A stretch of 20,278 nucleotides of DNA from Psychrobacter sp. UBA5136. GTDB lineage: Bacteria; Pseudomonadota; Gammaproteobacteria; Pseudomonadales; Moraxellaceae. This document shows positions 7,483 to 15,364 of this stretch, piece after piece. Both the position numbers and the translations under genes were made by a program. The notes below the pieces were generated by a model. That model made no database searches. It was not told the origin of the DNA and saw only the letters and a program-made list of their open reading frames with translations. The DNA is taken from contig NZ_DHYG01000026.1 in the NCBI RefSeq assembly GCF_002414005.1, forward strand, positions 1 to 20,278, in the 5' to 3' direction. The stretch's first letter is position 1. Each line of letters opens with the position of its first letter.

Positions 7483-9336
7483 TTAGAGCTGCGCCACTTC
7501 ATATTGGTTAAACTCATCGGTCATCATCATATGCCGTACCAAACGCAGTGTTTTTTGCTTGGTACTGATGCGCATCACCACTTTATCACCTACTTGAAAA
7601 TGAGAAGTCGGCACGATCAAGCTACAGGTAGTCTGTAACTGCTCATCACTACCGACGACGAACGCAGGCACAAAATGTCGGCTGCGACTGTCTCTATTGT
7701 GCAGACGAATACCGCAAGCGATGAGTTGGTGACCGAGCACTTGCCAATCAAGTTTAGGCTCTTTACTGTCCATCTCGCGCCAACGCACCACCCCTATTGA
7801 CCAATCAGGTGAGGCGGAGTCGTCAAGGCGGCACAATAAGAAAAGACTCATGATGCGCAATGACGGCGGCGCAATAGAAGTAAGCACGTCGTTTTCAGCG
7901 ATTTTTACTATGTATTTTGCTCCTTTAACGTCATAATCCTTTTCTAAGACATTCTCTGTCTCAAAACTGTTTATTGATACCGCTGTGTAAGGAAAAGAAT
8001 TAACCTTTTTGCTCGCTACTAGCTCCTCTGGTTCGGGCAGTAGTCGCATGGTGCGAAAGTGAGACAAATCATTGCCATTATTGATAAGATCACCGCTACA
8101 TCTGCCATCAAACGTCTCTACCGCCAAAGCTTTATTGACAGAGTGATTTTTTTGCAAGGTGTCATAGCGAGGTTGCTGATAATCTGGTAGCTCTTTGGCG
8201 ACAATTAGGCTCGATAAGCTTTGCTCATTACTCACGCGGTAATGAATATCATTAAATCTAGTAATGACGTGCGCATCACATTTAGCGCTTTGTTTAATCG
8301 GTAGCGTTAATGGGGGCTGGATATAGCGATAGCTTAATGTCTTAGCAACCGTATTAATCAAACAACACTCAGCCCCTTCGCGACCTTCCTTGATAAGTTT
8401 CTCCCTACGCGATTTTAGATAAGTGACCAGCGGTGCCAGCTCTATAAACACACAATCATGATGCGCATCATAGGGATTAATCTCTGAATGGGCGGTTAAA
8501 TACGTCGGCGCACTGTCACTATGTAAATTGACGAATATCCTTGTCGCCGTTTGCGGCTCTCTGGTTGCAACGAGATGTTCGCTCCACTCTAGTAGCAAAC
8601 GCTGTGCCATTAAAATATTGGCCCTGCGCATAGCGCGGACGTTTAACAAGCTATGCAGGCATAGCTGAGCATATAATTGATGGATACTATCCGCACAGTG
8701 GGTGGTGATATAAGCACTGACATCGATATCAACTGTCCGCTGCTGACAAGCCCTATAGTAAAGCTGATTAATATTAGACCATAAGTATGGGACAGGCTTT
8801 TGATAACAAAGCGCCTCTTCGAACAAGAGTCTTTGATACATCAGTAGTGTTTGGTAGGATGCAATCGCTAAAGTGGTTGGCGCGGATTTGTTATTGGTAA
8901 AATAGCGCTGCCATAAGCCATTTGATGATTGCGGCGCTTTATCTGTTAAAAAAGCAATTTCTCGGCGTATGACATCGTCATAACCCATAATCATTAAATA
9001 GTACAGCGCCTTCACCTGCGCCGCATAGCCCAGCTGATAGTCGTTAAAAGCGCCTGTTTCATATATATAATGCTGGCGCAGCAGCGCAATCAGTTGATTG
9101 GCCGCATCCATCACAATATTAAATAGCATCAGGCGTTGTCGATCCTTTATCTTCGCCCCGCGCAACTCTGTGAGCACTTGTTCTAGCTGCTCTGTTTGCT
9201 GCGTCTCTGTTTGCATAGGCAGCAGCGCCGCCCATTTACGCAAACGCAGCGCATCGCTGTTCAAGGACTTAGGTAAAGTCTGCGATGAGGGCACATCAGC
9301 TTTTAAATACTGTTGCAACGTCGATAAATTTACCAT
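7483..9336 (-). CDS. Uncharacterised 617-aa protein upstream of fimX; possible C-terminal PilZ-like barrel
   Basis: I cannot name this protein with certainty. It has no signal peptide and no convincing membrane helix. Residues 28-260 are largely alpha-helical, opening with LRKWAALLP, a Gln/Leu-rich helix and many Tyr/Leu/Gln positions. The middle (260-440) is mixed. The last 175 residues look beta-rich, with strands such as WSIGVVRW (512-519), the loop LGHQLIACGIRL (534-545) and FQVGDKVVMRI (580-590). I recall similarly built uncharacterised proteins in beta- and gammaproteobacteria, and the C-terminus suggests a degenerate PilZ-type barrel, but no RxxxR / DxSxxG pair is obvious. AAGGA lies 5 nt before the ATG. 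Position just upstream of fimX suggests a c-di-GMP or type IV pilus role by association only. Confidence 0.8.
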   Translation of the reverse strand: MVNLSTLQQYLKADVPSSQTLPKSLNSDALRLRKWAALLPMQTETQQTEQLEQVLTELRGAKIKDRQRLMLFNIVMDAANQLIALLRQHYIYETGAFNDYQLGYAAQVKALYYLMIMGYDDVIRREIAFLTDKAPQSSNGLWQRYFTNNKSAPTTLAIASYQTLLMYQRLLFEEALCYQKPVPYLWSNINQLYYRACQQRTVDIDVSAYITTHCADSIHQLYAQLCLHSLLNVRAMRRANILMAQRLLLEWSEHLVATREPQTATRIFVNLHSDSAPTYLTAHSEINPYDAHHDCVFIELAPLVTYLKSRREKLIKEGREGAECCLINTVAKTLSYRYIQPPLTLPIKQSAKCDAHVITRFNDIHYRVSNEQSLSSLIVAKELPDYQQPRYDTLQKNHSVNKALAVETFDGRCSGDLINNGNDLSHFRTMRLLPEPEELVASKKVNSFPYTAVSINSFETENVLEKDYDVKGAKYIVKIAENDVLTSIAPPSLRIMSLFLLCRLDDSASPDWSIGVVRWREMDSKEPKLDWQVLGHQLIACGIRLHNRDSRSRHFVPAFVVGSDEQLQTTCSLIVPTSHFQVGDKVVMRISTKQKTLRLVRHMMMTDEFNQYEVAQL

Positions 9337-9612
9337 TACTATCCTTAGTAATTGCGCACGGTATCAATAGAGGTCTAGAACTATTCTCAGATCTCAGAAT
9401 TTATGTTTACAAGCAATACGGCTTAGACATCATCCTTACAAATGACAACCAACTGACCTACTGCTGACTACCAATCCATCTGCCTGTGAATATCTATTTA
9501 CTTATGTTTATTTCTTAACTCACTCTAATAATTTTCTATCGATAATAAATAATTACCAACTATTTTAGTCGTTATTTGTTTACTAAAATAGTGATGTACT
9601 ATATTGCCCATT
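9337..9612. other. Intergenic region between epmB and the 617-aa gene
   Basis: This 276-bp AT-rich gap separates the end of epmB from the start of the 617-aa gene, so it should carry the promoter for the latter. It contains the perfect hairpin at 9559-9592. I see no convincing -35/-10 pair, no coding region and no RNA gene. Confidence 0.5.
9559..9592. terminator. Perfect 11-bp inverted repeat downstream of epmB
   Basis: ACTATTTTAGT (9559-9569) pairs perfectly with ACTAAAATAGT (9582-9592) across a 12-nt loop, about 20 nt past the epmB stop. The stem is AT-rich and no real U-tract follows on the minus strand, so it is a weak terminator at best. It could instead be an operator for the 617-aa gene. 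Confidence 0.4.
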
Positions 9613-10620
9613 TTAAGTCTCATTGTAAATATTAATCGGTACTTTAAAGGGTTTATTTGGCAACTCTCGCACCAATTTTGGCACTAAGTAACCAGGCAAT
9701 GCTGCCAGTAATGACCAATAAATCTCAATAGCCGCACGCTCGTCACTGTCAAAGTGGGCCGCGCCTGCCACTTTATCCAACACATACAGATAATAAGGCA
9801 GCACGCCAGCCGCAAATAAACGCTGACTTAACGCGGTTTGCACAGCCACACTATCGTTGATATCCTTTAATAGTACCGCTTGATTTAATAAAGTAATGCC
9901 AGCGGCGCGAGCACGCTGCAAATACTCGGCGGTCAGCGCGTCAATCTCGTTGGCATGGTTACAATGAATCACCATCACAATTTGGCAGCGACTTTTTGAC
10001 AGTCTATCTAATAGTGCCTCATCTAGACGCGCTGGAATCACCACGGGTAGCCGGGTATGTAGCCGGATGGTGGTTAATTGCGGAATGGCCTCTAACGTAT
10101 CGAGCCAAGCAAATAAGCGTCTGTTAGTGACATTTAACGGATCGCCGCCGCTTAAAATCACCTCGTTAACCTCAGGGTTGGCACTGATATAATTGATAAT
10201 GTGTTCTTTGGCATCGGCGGTTGGCATATTGGCGCTGTAGTCAAAATGCTGGCGAAAGCAGTAACGACAATGGATGGCGCAAGCACCCGTAATGGTTAGC
10301 AGCACTCGTGATTGGTATTTATGCAGCAAACCTTTAACCGGATTGTGCGTACTCTCGCTTAAGGGGTCTGCTACGTAACCGGTCACAGCAATTTGTTCTT
10401 TTTGATTGGGCAATACTTGCCTGAGCAATGGATCCTGACTGTCGCCGACCGTCATTTTTGCCACAAAACCTCGCGGCACTCGCAGCGTAAAGTGCTCAGG
10501 CACATAGACCTCTGAGCGCAGTGCTTCAAGCTTTAACAGCTCAAGCAGCTCATCAATAGAGGTTATCGCTTCGGATAATTGCGTTTGCCAGTTTTTTTGT
10601 GTGATTAAATGGTTTATCAT
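9613..10620 (-). CDS. epmB: EF-P beta-lysylation protein EpmB (lysine 2,3-aminomutase family)
   Basis: EpmB is a radical-SAM, PLP-dependent enzyme that converts (S)-alpha-lysine to (R)-beta-lysine, which EpmA then attaches to Lys34 of elongation factor P. The 335-aa length fits EpmB (E. coli about 342) and is shorter than the catabolic KamA aminomutases. The radical-SAM cluster motif is CAIHCRYC, with Cys114, Cys118 and Cys121. SGGDPL (157-162) is the SAM-binding loop. The C-terminal KPFKVP stretch lines up with the PLP-lysine region of the family, probably Lys326. The gene is divergent from efp, its pathway target, across 194 bp. A strong promoter lies at 10681-10652. EpmA is not in the window. 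Confidence 0.95.
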   Translation of the reverse strand: MINHLITQKNWQTQLSEAITSIDELLELLKLEALRSEVYVPEHFTLRVPRGFVAKMTVGDSQDPLLRQVLPNQKEQIAVTGYVADPLSESTHNPVKGLLHKYQSRVLLTITGACAIHCRYCFRQHFDYSANMPTADAKEHIINYISANPEVNEVILSGGDPLNVTNRRLFAWLDTLEAIPQLTTIRLHTRLPVVIPARLDEALLDRLSKSRCQIVMVIHCNHANEIDALTAEYLQRARAAGITLLNQAVLLKDINDSVAVQTALSQRLFAAGVLPYYLYVLDKVAGAAHFDSDERAAIEIYWSLLAALPGYLVPKLVRELPNKPFKVPINIYNET

Positions 10621-10651
10621 GACAACCTTATACTTGTGCCCAAAAGCCGCT

Positions 10652-10681
10652 ATTATACGCGCTTAGTGCATCCACTATCAA
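10652..10681 (-). promoter_or_regulatory. Sigma-70 promoter for epmB
   Basis: On the minus strand TTGATA (10681-10676) and a perfect TATAAT (10657-10652) are 18 bp apart, about 31 bp before the epmB ATG. This is the clearest promoter in the window. Confidence 0.75.
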
Positions 10682-10701
10682 AGTGTACGCGCGATTCACT
10701 T

Positions 10702-10729
10702 ATTACTGAGCATTAATTACTGAGCATTG
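10702..10729. repeat. 14-bp tandem duplication in the efp/epmB intergenic region
   Basis: ATTACTGAGCATTA (10702-10715) is followed at once by ATTACTGAGCATTG (10716-10729), identical at 13 of 14 positions. It lies between the epmB promoter and the efp start. It may be simple slippage or a duplicated binding site affecting efp. Confidence 0.8.
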
Positions 10730-10803
10730 TAAGCGGTTTTAGCGCAGCAAAAGCAAGGCCCACACCCCACATCCAATTATTGATGACAATACTTACAACC
10801 CTT

Positions 10804-10808
10804 AGGAG
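10804..10808 (+). promoter_or_regulatory. Ribosome binding site setting the GTG start of efp
   Basis: AGGAG ends 6 nt before the GTG at 10815. This spacing and the conserved EF-P N-terminus (ASFSTNEFKAGLK) fix the non-ATG start. Confidence 0.85.
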
Positions 10809-10814
10809 TTTTCC

Positions 10815-11387
10815 GTGGCAAGTTTTTCTACTAACGAATTTAAAGCTGGTCTCAAAGTCATGCTCGATGGCAACCCTTATGCCATTCTTGAAAATGAGTT
10901 TGTCAAACCTGGTAAGGGGCAAGCCTTTAACCGTGTCAAAATGCGTAACTTACGCAGCGGTCGTGTGCTCGAGCAGACGTTTAAGTCAGGCGATAGCTTA
11001 GAGGCGGCGGATGTCATCGATACTGAAATGAACTATCTTTATAACGATGGTGAATTTTGGCACTTTATGCACCCTGAGAGCTTTGAGCAGCTACAAGCCG
11101 ATAAAACAGCGGTTGGTGAAGCGTTAAAATGGCTAAAAGAAAACAGCAACGCTCTTTGCACCATCACCTTATTTAATGGTGTGCCGTTATCCGTCACCCC
11201 GCCCAACTTTGTTGAATTACAAATCACCGAAACCGATCCTGGTGTCCGCGGTGATACGTCAGGCGGCGGCGGCAAACCTGCGACGCTAGAGACGGGCGCT
11301 GTGGTACGGGTGCCATTATTTGTGCAGCAAGGCGAAATTGTCCGTGTTGATACGCGTACGGGTGATTACCAAACGCGCGTTAACTAA
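10815..11387 (+). CDS. efp: Translation elongation factor P
   Basis: EF-P (190 aa) binds ribosomes stalled on polyproline stretches, between the P and E sites, and helps peptide bond formation. The three-domain, tRNA-shaped family is recognisable throughout. FVKPGKGQAF carries Lys34, the residue modified with beta-lysine by EpmA/EpmB, in agreement with the divergent epmB. The signatures FWHFMHPE and the C-terminal RVDTRTGDYQTRVN are intact and the length is standard. Translation starts at GTG behind a good AGGAG site. It is the only plus-strand gene in the window. Its last codons and stop begin a four-unit tandem repeat, and a strong hairpin terminator follows about 70 nt later. I found no convincing sigma-70 promoter for it. 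Confidence 0.98.
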   Translation: MASFSTNEFKAGLKVMLDGNPYAILENEFVKPGKGQAFNRVKMRNLRSGRVLEQTFKSGDSLEAADVIDTEMNYLYNDGEFWHFMHPESFEQLQADKTAVGEALKWLKENSNALCTITLFNGVPLSVTPPNFVELQITETDPGVRGDTSGGGGKPATLETGAVVRVPLFVQQGEIVRVDTRTGDYQTRVN

Positions 11388-11435
11388 GCGGGCGTTCACT
11401 AAGCGTACATTAATTAGGCATGCGTTAACTAAGCA
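11377..11435 (+). repeat. Four-unit 15-bp tandem repeat carrying four in-frame stop codons at the efp end
   Basis: Units start at 11377, 11392, 11407 and 11422 and are variants of GCGTTAACTAAGCG. With a period of 15 bp they stay in the efp frame, so the natural TAA (11385-11387) is followed every 15 nt by TAA, TAG and TAA. The third unit is the most diverged. Confidence 0.85.
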
Positions 11436-11454
11436 TTTTGTCTCGCTTATAAAC

Positions 11455-11493
11455 AAAAAAGCTTAACCGCGAATAAGTGGTTAAGCTTTTTTT
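11455..11493. terminator. Bidirectional rho-independent terminator between efp and the hybrid kinase gene
   Basis: The stem pairs A6-GCTTAACCGC (11455-11470) with GTGGTTAAGC-T7 (11477-11493) around the loop GAATAA. The T7 run serves efp, and the A6 run gives a T6 for the converging kinase gene on the minus strand. Confidence 0.93.
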
Positions 11494-11517
11494 ATAGAGC
11501 GTATTTTAAATAAAAGA

Positions 11518-13338
11518 TTACTCTTCTAACGATTGCTTGTGCATCAGCCAGTATTGAACCAAAGCATTAAGCTGTTCTTGCTTAAAAGGCTTGGTGCAAT
11601 AATCTTGCATGCCGACATCGAGGTATTTTTTACGCTCGCCATCCATCGCATTGGCGGTCAGGGCAATGATAGGCGGCAGTACTTGTGGATCATAAAGCTC
11701 ATGCAGCTTAATGGTCGCCTGTACGCCATCCATAATCGGCATATGATGATCCATCAAGATGATATCATACAGCTCGGGATGCAAAGCAAAAGCTTCAATC
11801 GCTTGTTGCCCATCAGTGACGTGGGTGACGGTATGGCCGCTATTGTTAAGCGCTTTTTTAGCAATCATCGCATTAACGCTATCATCTTCAACAAGTAAGA
11901 TATGCCCCGTAAGCTCATGACTCGGTTCGGTCATGCCAAAGTCGCTTGAGTCCTGCCAGTTCTCGTAGCCTGCCTCATCGATAGGAGGTAACGGCAGCAT
12001 GACAGTAAAGGTCGTACCGACTCCAACGACACTGTCCACTTCGATATAGCCGCCCATAAGATCCACCAAAGATTTACAAACCGACAAACCAAGTCCGGTG
12101 CCGCCATAAAGACGATGAGTATACGTATTGGCTTGATCATAAGCATCAAAGATTGCTTCTAATGATTCAGGCTTAATACCGACTCCCGTATCTGTGACTT
12201 CAATACAAAGCGTCATGTCTTGATGATTAATCAAACCCCTATCGTCAGTATTATAATGAGAAGCCTGCTCTACATGAAGCGCATTACGACACGTAGCGTT
12301 ATGCTCATCATATTTATTACCACAAGGGTTGTTTTGCATGTGCTTGACATCAATCGTCACTCGGCCGCCTTCACGGGTAAATTTGATGGCGTTATTGACC
12401 AAATTTACCATGATTTGCTTGAGGCGTACCGGATCGCCCTTGATATAAGGCGATACTGACTCCGTATAACGGTAGTCTAGAATCAAACCACGCTGACGGG
12501 CTTTGACAGCAAATAAGCTCACCACTTCATTACAAAGGCTCGAGAGGTTTATCGGAATAGAGTCGATGAACATTTTGCCCGATTCCACTTTTGACAAATC
12601 TAAAATGCCATTAATAATTGCCAGCAGATGCTCATTTAAAACTTTTATATTATCGACGTATTCTTGTTGTTCAGCGCTCAGTTTGGTTTCGCTTAGCATC
12701 TCAACCATACCAATAATACCATTCATCGGTGTGCGTATTTCGTGGCTCATATTGGCCAAGAACTCCGATTTCATCTCATTGGCATGCTTCGCATGGCGCT
12801 GCTGGTCTTGTAGTTGCAAAGCATCTGCTGCCATCATGGCAAATTGTGCCAAAACTTTTTGTTGCTGCTCATCAAAATCATGATGCGGCTTCGTATCCAT
12901 CAAACATAAAGAACCCAAGCGATAATTTTTGTTATCATCATGGATGATAATTGGCGCACCGGCATAAAAGCGTAAAAATGGTGAATCAGTAACCAATGGA
13001 TTTTGACTAAAGCGCTCGTCCTTTGACAGGTCTGCAACCACAAAAACATCATTAGATAATACGGTGTAGTTACAAATAGCAACTTCGCGTGTGGTACGAC
13101 ATATATCGCCCAACCCACGGGCAGACTTTAAATACTGTGTTTCTTCATCCATAAAGGTAATGGTGACTATCGGCATGTCAAAAAACAGCTGTGGCAAATC
13201 GACAAGGCGCTTAAATGCAGGCTCCTCATTGTCATTAAGCACTTGATACTTTTTAAGCTTAGCGATGCGTTCTGCTTCATCTACCGCTACTGGGTAACTG
13301 ATTTTAGCTGGATTAGTTGTAGACAAGATAGTCTCCAT
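11518..13338 (-). CDS. Soluble hybrid sensor histidine kinase (GAF-HisKA-HATPase-REC)
   Basis: This is a 606-aa two-component hybrid kinase with no signal peptide or membrane segment, so it should sense a cytoplasmic signal. A GAF domain (about 39-174) contains AICNYTV and APIIIHD blocks. HisKA follows, with His199 in NMSHEIRTPMNG. The ATPase has an N box (NLVNNAIKF), a G1 box (DTGVGIKPE) and a G2 box (GGTGLGLSV). The C-terminal receiver (about 479-590) has Asp485/486, phospho-acceptor Asp530 in ILMDHHMP, and Lys583 in CTKPF. About 30 extra residues (334-374), with two Cys and several His, interrupt the ATPase domain. I chose the ATG at 13338, 10 nt after the tcdA stop; a GTG at 13401 would add 21 poor-quality residues overlapping tcdA. 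No dedicated response regulator is nearby. Confidence 0.92.
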   Translation of the reverse strand: METILSTTNPAKISYPVAVDEAERIAKLKKYQVLNDNEEPAFKRLVDLPQLFFDMPIVTITFMDEETQYLKSARGLGDICRTTREVAICNYTVLSNDVFVVADLSKDERFSQNPLVTDSPFLRFYAGAPIIIHDDNKNYRLGSLCLMDTKPHHDFDEQQQKVLAQFAMMAADALQLQDQQRHAKHANEMKSEFLANMSHEIRTPMNGIIGMVEMLSETKLSAEQQEYVDNIKVLNEHLLAIINGILDLSKVESGKMFIDSIPINLSSLCNEVVSLFAVKARQRGLILDYRYTESVSPYIKGDPVRLKQIMVNLVNNAIKFTREGGRVTIDVKHMQNNPCGNKYDEHNATCRNALHVEQASHYNTDDRGLINHQDMTLCIEVTDTGVGIKPESLEAIFDAYDQANTYTHRLYGGTGLGLSVCKSLVDLMGGYIEVDSVVGVGTTFTVMLPLPPIDEAGYENWQDSSDFGMTEPSHELTGHILLVEDDSVNAMIAKKALNNSGHTVTHVTDGQQAIEAFALHPELYDIILMDHHMPIMDGVQATIKLHELYDPQVLPPIIALTANAMDGERKKYLDVGMQDYCTKPFKQEQLNALVQYWLMHKQSLEE

Positions 13339-13348
13339 AAAAATAATA

Positions 13349-14269
13349 TCAGACGTTCTGTTTAACGTGCGCCTGCTTGAGCAACAATTGTAATGCCTCA
13401 CTTACCATCAGCATACCTACTACCGACGTGACAACTACCGCCGAGCCATAACCGCCGCAGTGCAATCCCCCTGTCTGACAACTTTTATCGACGCGCGGCG
13501 GTTCTATGGAGTAAACACACTTGATACCAAACTTTTCTTTGAGCGCACTATTGATGCCCTTTTCATGGCGCAGTTTGTTACGTAGCTTAGCCAATAGCGG
13601 ATCTTGATAACTGTCACGTAAATCACTGACGCGAATCTGGCTTGGATCTATTTTACCACCCGCCCCGCCTGCGCAAACCAATTTTAATTTGTTAAAACGA
13701 CAATGCAGCGCAATGGCAAGTTTGGCGTTCATGTCATCGACACAATCTAAAACGACAATGGGATTTTTTTGCGCAGCCGCTTTGGCTTGCTCACGATTGG
13801 GCAATAGCGCCGCGACGTTTTCAGCAGTCAAAAAATCATCCACTAAATGCAGTGTAACTTTTGGATTAATCTCACGGATACGTGCTGCCATCGCGGCAAT
13901 TTTACTTTGCCCAAACGTACTGTCTAACGCCGGCAGCTGACGATTGACGTTTGAGGCCACCAAAACATCCAAATCAATCAAGGTAATCGTGCCAACGGCG
14001 GTGCGAGCGAGCGCTTCTGCTGCCCATGAGCCCACCCCGCCAACGCCAATCACATAAACATGCGCTGCAGCAAAGGTATCTACTGCCGCTGCACCATAAA
14101 GGGTTTGCGTCCCTCTAAAACGGCGCTCATACTGCTCATCTGAATCTTCAACTATATCTGTTATGTCCAAGTTGTCAGGGGCAAGTTGTTCATTGGTAGC
14201 AATGACATTTTGGTTCTTTAAAGTATCTGGCTGTGCCGTAAGTGGTTGCAATTGTGCTTCTTCAGTCAT
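13349..14269 (-). CDS. tcdA: tRNA threonylcarbamoyladenosine dehydratase TcdA (CsdL/YgdL)
   Basis: TcdA is an E1-like enzyme that uses ATP to cyclise t6A at position 37 of ANN-decoding tRNAs to ct6A; in E. coli it works with the CsdA-CsdE sulfur relay. The nucleotide-binding motif is VIGVGGVGSW (73-82), followed by LIDLDVLVASNVNRQ (98-111) as in the ThiF/MoeB fold. The family blocks RFRGTQTLYG (50-59) and GGLHCGGYGSA (267-277) are clear. The protein is 306 aa against about 268 in E. coli. The extra is a roughly 40-residue acidic N-terminal lead with no alternative ATG inside it and no clear Shine-Dalgarno in front, so the true start may be a non-ATG codon further in. The hybrid kinase follows 10 nt downstream. 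Confidence 0.93.
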   Translation of the reverse strand: MTEEAQLQPLTAQPDTLKNQNVIATNEQLAPDNLDITDIVEDSDEQYERRFRGTQTLYGAAAVDTFAAAHVYVIGVGGVGSWAAEALARTAVGTITLIDLDVLVASNVNRQLPALDSTFGQSKIAAMAARIREINPKVTLHLVDDFLTAENVAALLPNREQAKAAAQKNPIVVLDCVDDMNAKLAIALHCRFNKLKLVCAGGAGGKIDPSQIRVSDLRDSYQDPLLAKLRNKLRHEKGINSALKEKFGIKCVYSIEPPRVDKSCQTGGLHCGGYGSAVVVTSVVGMLMVSEALQLLLKQAHVKQNV

Positions 14270-14328
14270 AACAGGTGAGAGCTCTTGTAAAGTTTTTAAT
14301 TAATAGTCAGTGTGTTTTATAACAATTA

Positions 14329-15312
14329 TCACGAATAATGCCAGTTAGTCTGTAAAGCACTGCAACTGTTGTGCCACAATTGCTCGGCAAGCGTAGCCGC
14401 TGATACGTCCAGTAACTCACTTAAGCTGCCTAATACATAAGGCAGATTGGCAGGGACATTTCTATTGTGAGCTGGCGCATCATCCCTTTTATCATCTGAA
14501 TTTTGCCCGTGCGCTGATTGACTCTTATCTGAATCCTGACACATAATCGGCGTCATATCTGGGCAGTCCGTCTCGATGACCAAACATTCAGTGCCGTAAG
14601 TGTCGACCGCCGCTTGAATTGCACGGCGCAGCTTCTTTGCATTTGGATTGGTCACTTGGCCAGTCACGCCAAGTTTAAAGCCCAGTTTTACAAACGCTTT
14701 TGCTTCTTGTTCGCCGCCACTAAAGCTATGAGCAATGCCACCAAGCTTATGGGCATCATAATCATGCGCTTTTAATAGTGCCAACGCTTCAGCATGCGCT
14801 TTACGAATATGCAGCATCACAGGTAGTTGATGCGTGACCGCCATATCTAGCTGCGCGTTAAAAAAACGCTGCTGTTTTTCTAACATCTCAGGCTGCTTCA
14901 TTTCATCAGTATACGTATCTAAACCGATTTCACCGATGGCTAAAGGACGCTTTTCATTTAACCTCTGCGCCATATTCTCTAAATGCGCCTCTGTATGCTG
15001 GTCGATATAAAGGGGATGCAGACCTAGGGCAATATGCGCCGTAAGATGCGATTCTTCTTGCTGAGCAGTTTGTCCTGCAATAGAGCGCGACTGTTTATTA
15101 ATCCGTTGCTCAGTCTCATACAGGCGCTCAAAATGTTGGTGCAAATATCCTACTAGCACCAGATGGCGTACGCCTTGTTGATAAGCCTTTTGTAGCTGCT
15201 CGTCTCTATCAACATCAAATACCGGTTCATCAAAGTGGGTATGCGTATCGATTAAAGGGAAAATGGTGGGTAGGTTCTCATTAGCGTTAAATGAGGCGTC
15301 AATCGTCGTCAT
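14329..15312 (-). CDS. TatD-family metal-dependent hydrolase, YjjV-like
   Basis: This TIM-barrel amidohydrolase-like enzyme is 327 aa from the ATG at 15312. The TatD metal ligands are all present: His24 and His26 in DTHTHFD, Glu128 in IGEIGLD, His168 in MLHIRK, His195 in AHSFSGG and Asp249 in IETDCPDM. The GLHPLYI block and TDCPDM resemble E. coli YjjV more than TatD itself. TatD relatives are reported to be nucleases (3'-5' DNase) and D-aminoacyl-tRNA deacylase-like enzymes; the substrate cannot be told from sequence. An acidic, low-complexity insert of about 25 residues (258-284) follows the last metal ligand. GGAGT 7 nt upstream favours the ATG at 15312 over a TTG at 15315. tcdA follows after 59 bp. 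Confidence 0.92.
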   Translation of the reverse strand: MTTIDASFNANENLPTIFPLIDTHTHFDEPVFDVDRDEQLQKAYQQGVRHLVLVGYLHQHFERLYETEQRINKQSRSIAGQTAQQEESHLTAHIALGLHPLYIDQHTEAHLENMAQRLNEKRPLAIGEIGLDTYTDEMKQPEMLEKQQRFFNAQLDMAVTHQLPVMLHIRKAHAEALALLKAHDYDAHKLGGIAHSFSGGEQEAKAFVKLGFKLGVTGQVTNPNAKKLRRAIQAAVDTYGTECLVIETDCPDMTPIMCQDSDKSQSAHGQNSDDKRDDAPAHNRNVPANLPYVLGSLSELLDVSAATLAEQLWHNSCSALQTNWHYS

Positions 15313-15318
15313 CAATAG

Positions 15319-15323
15319 ACTCC
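15319..15323 (-). promoter_or_regulatory. Ribosome binding site deciding the TatD-family start
   Basis: GGAGT on the minus strand is 6-7 nt from the ATG at 15312. The same site would be too close to the TTG at 15315, so the ATG is preferred. Confidence 0.7.
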
Positions 15324-15364
15324 AAATTTAATGATTTTAATAATATTTTTTAAATAAAAACGTA

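Noticed and set aside
11533..11898. A 121-codon plus-strand open frame opposite the kinase receiver domain
   Set aside because: It is the complement of a conserved receiver domain with all motifs intact and has no independent evidence for translation.
12503..12883. A 126-codon plus-strand open frame opposite the HisKA region
   Set aside because: It is a shadow of the conserved kinase core; the Cys/Ser-rich product resembles nothing.
13339..13401. Extended kinase start at the GTG at 13401
   Set aside because: The added 21 residues are Arg/Cys-rich, overlap the tcdA coding end and precede an ordinary Met start 10 nt after the tcdA stop.
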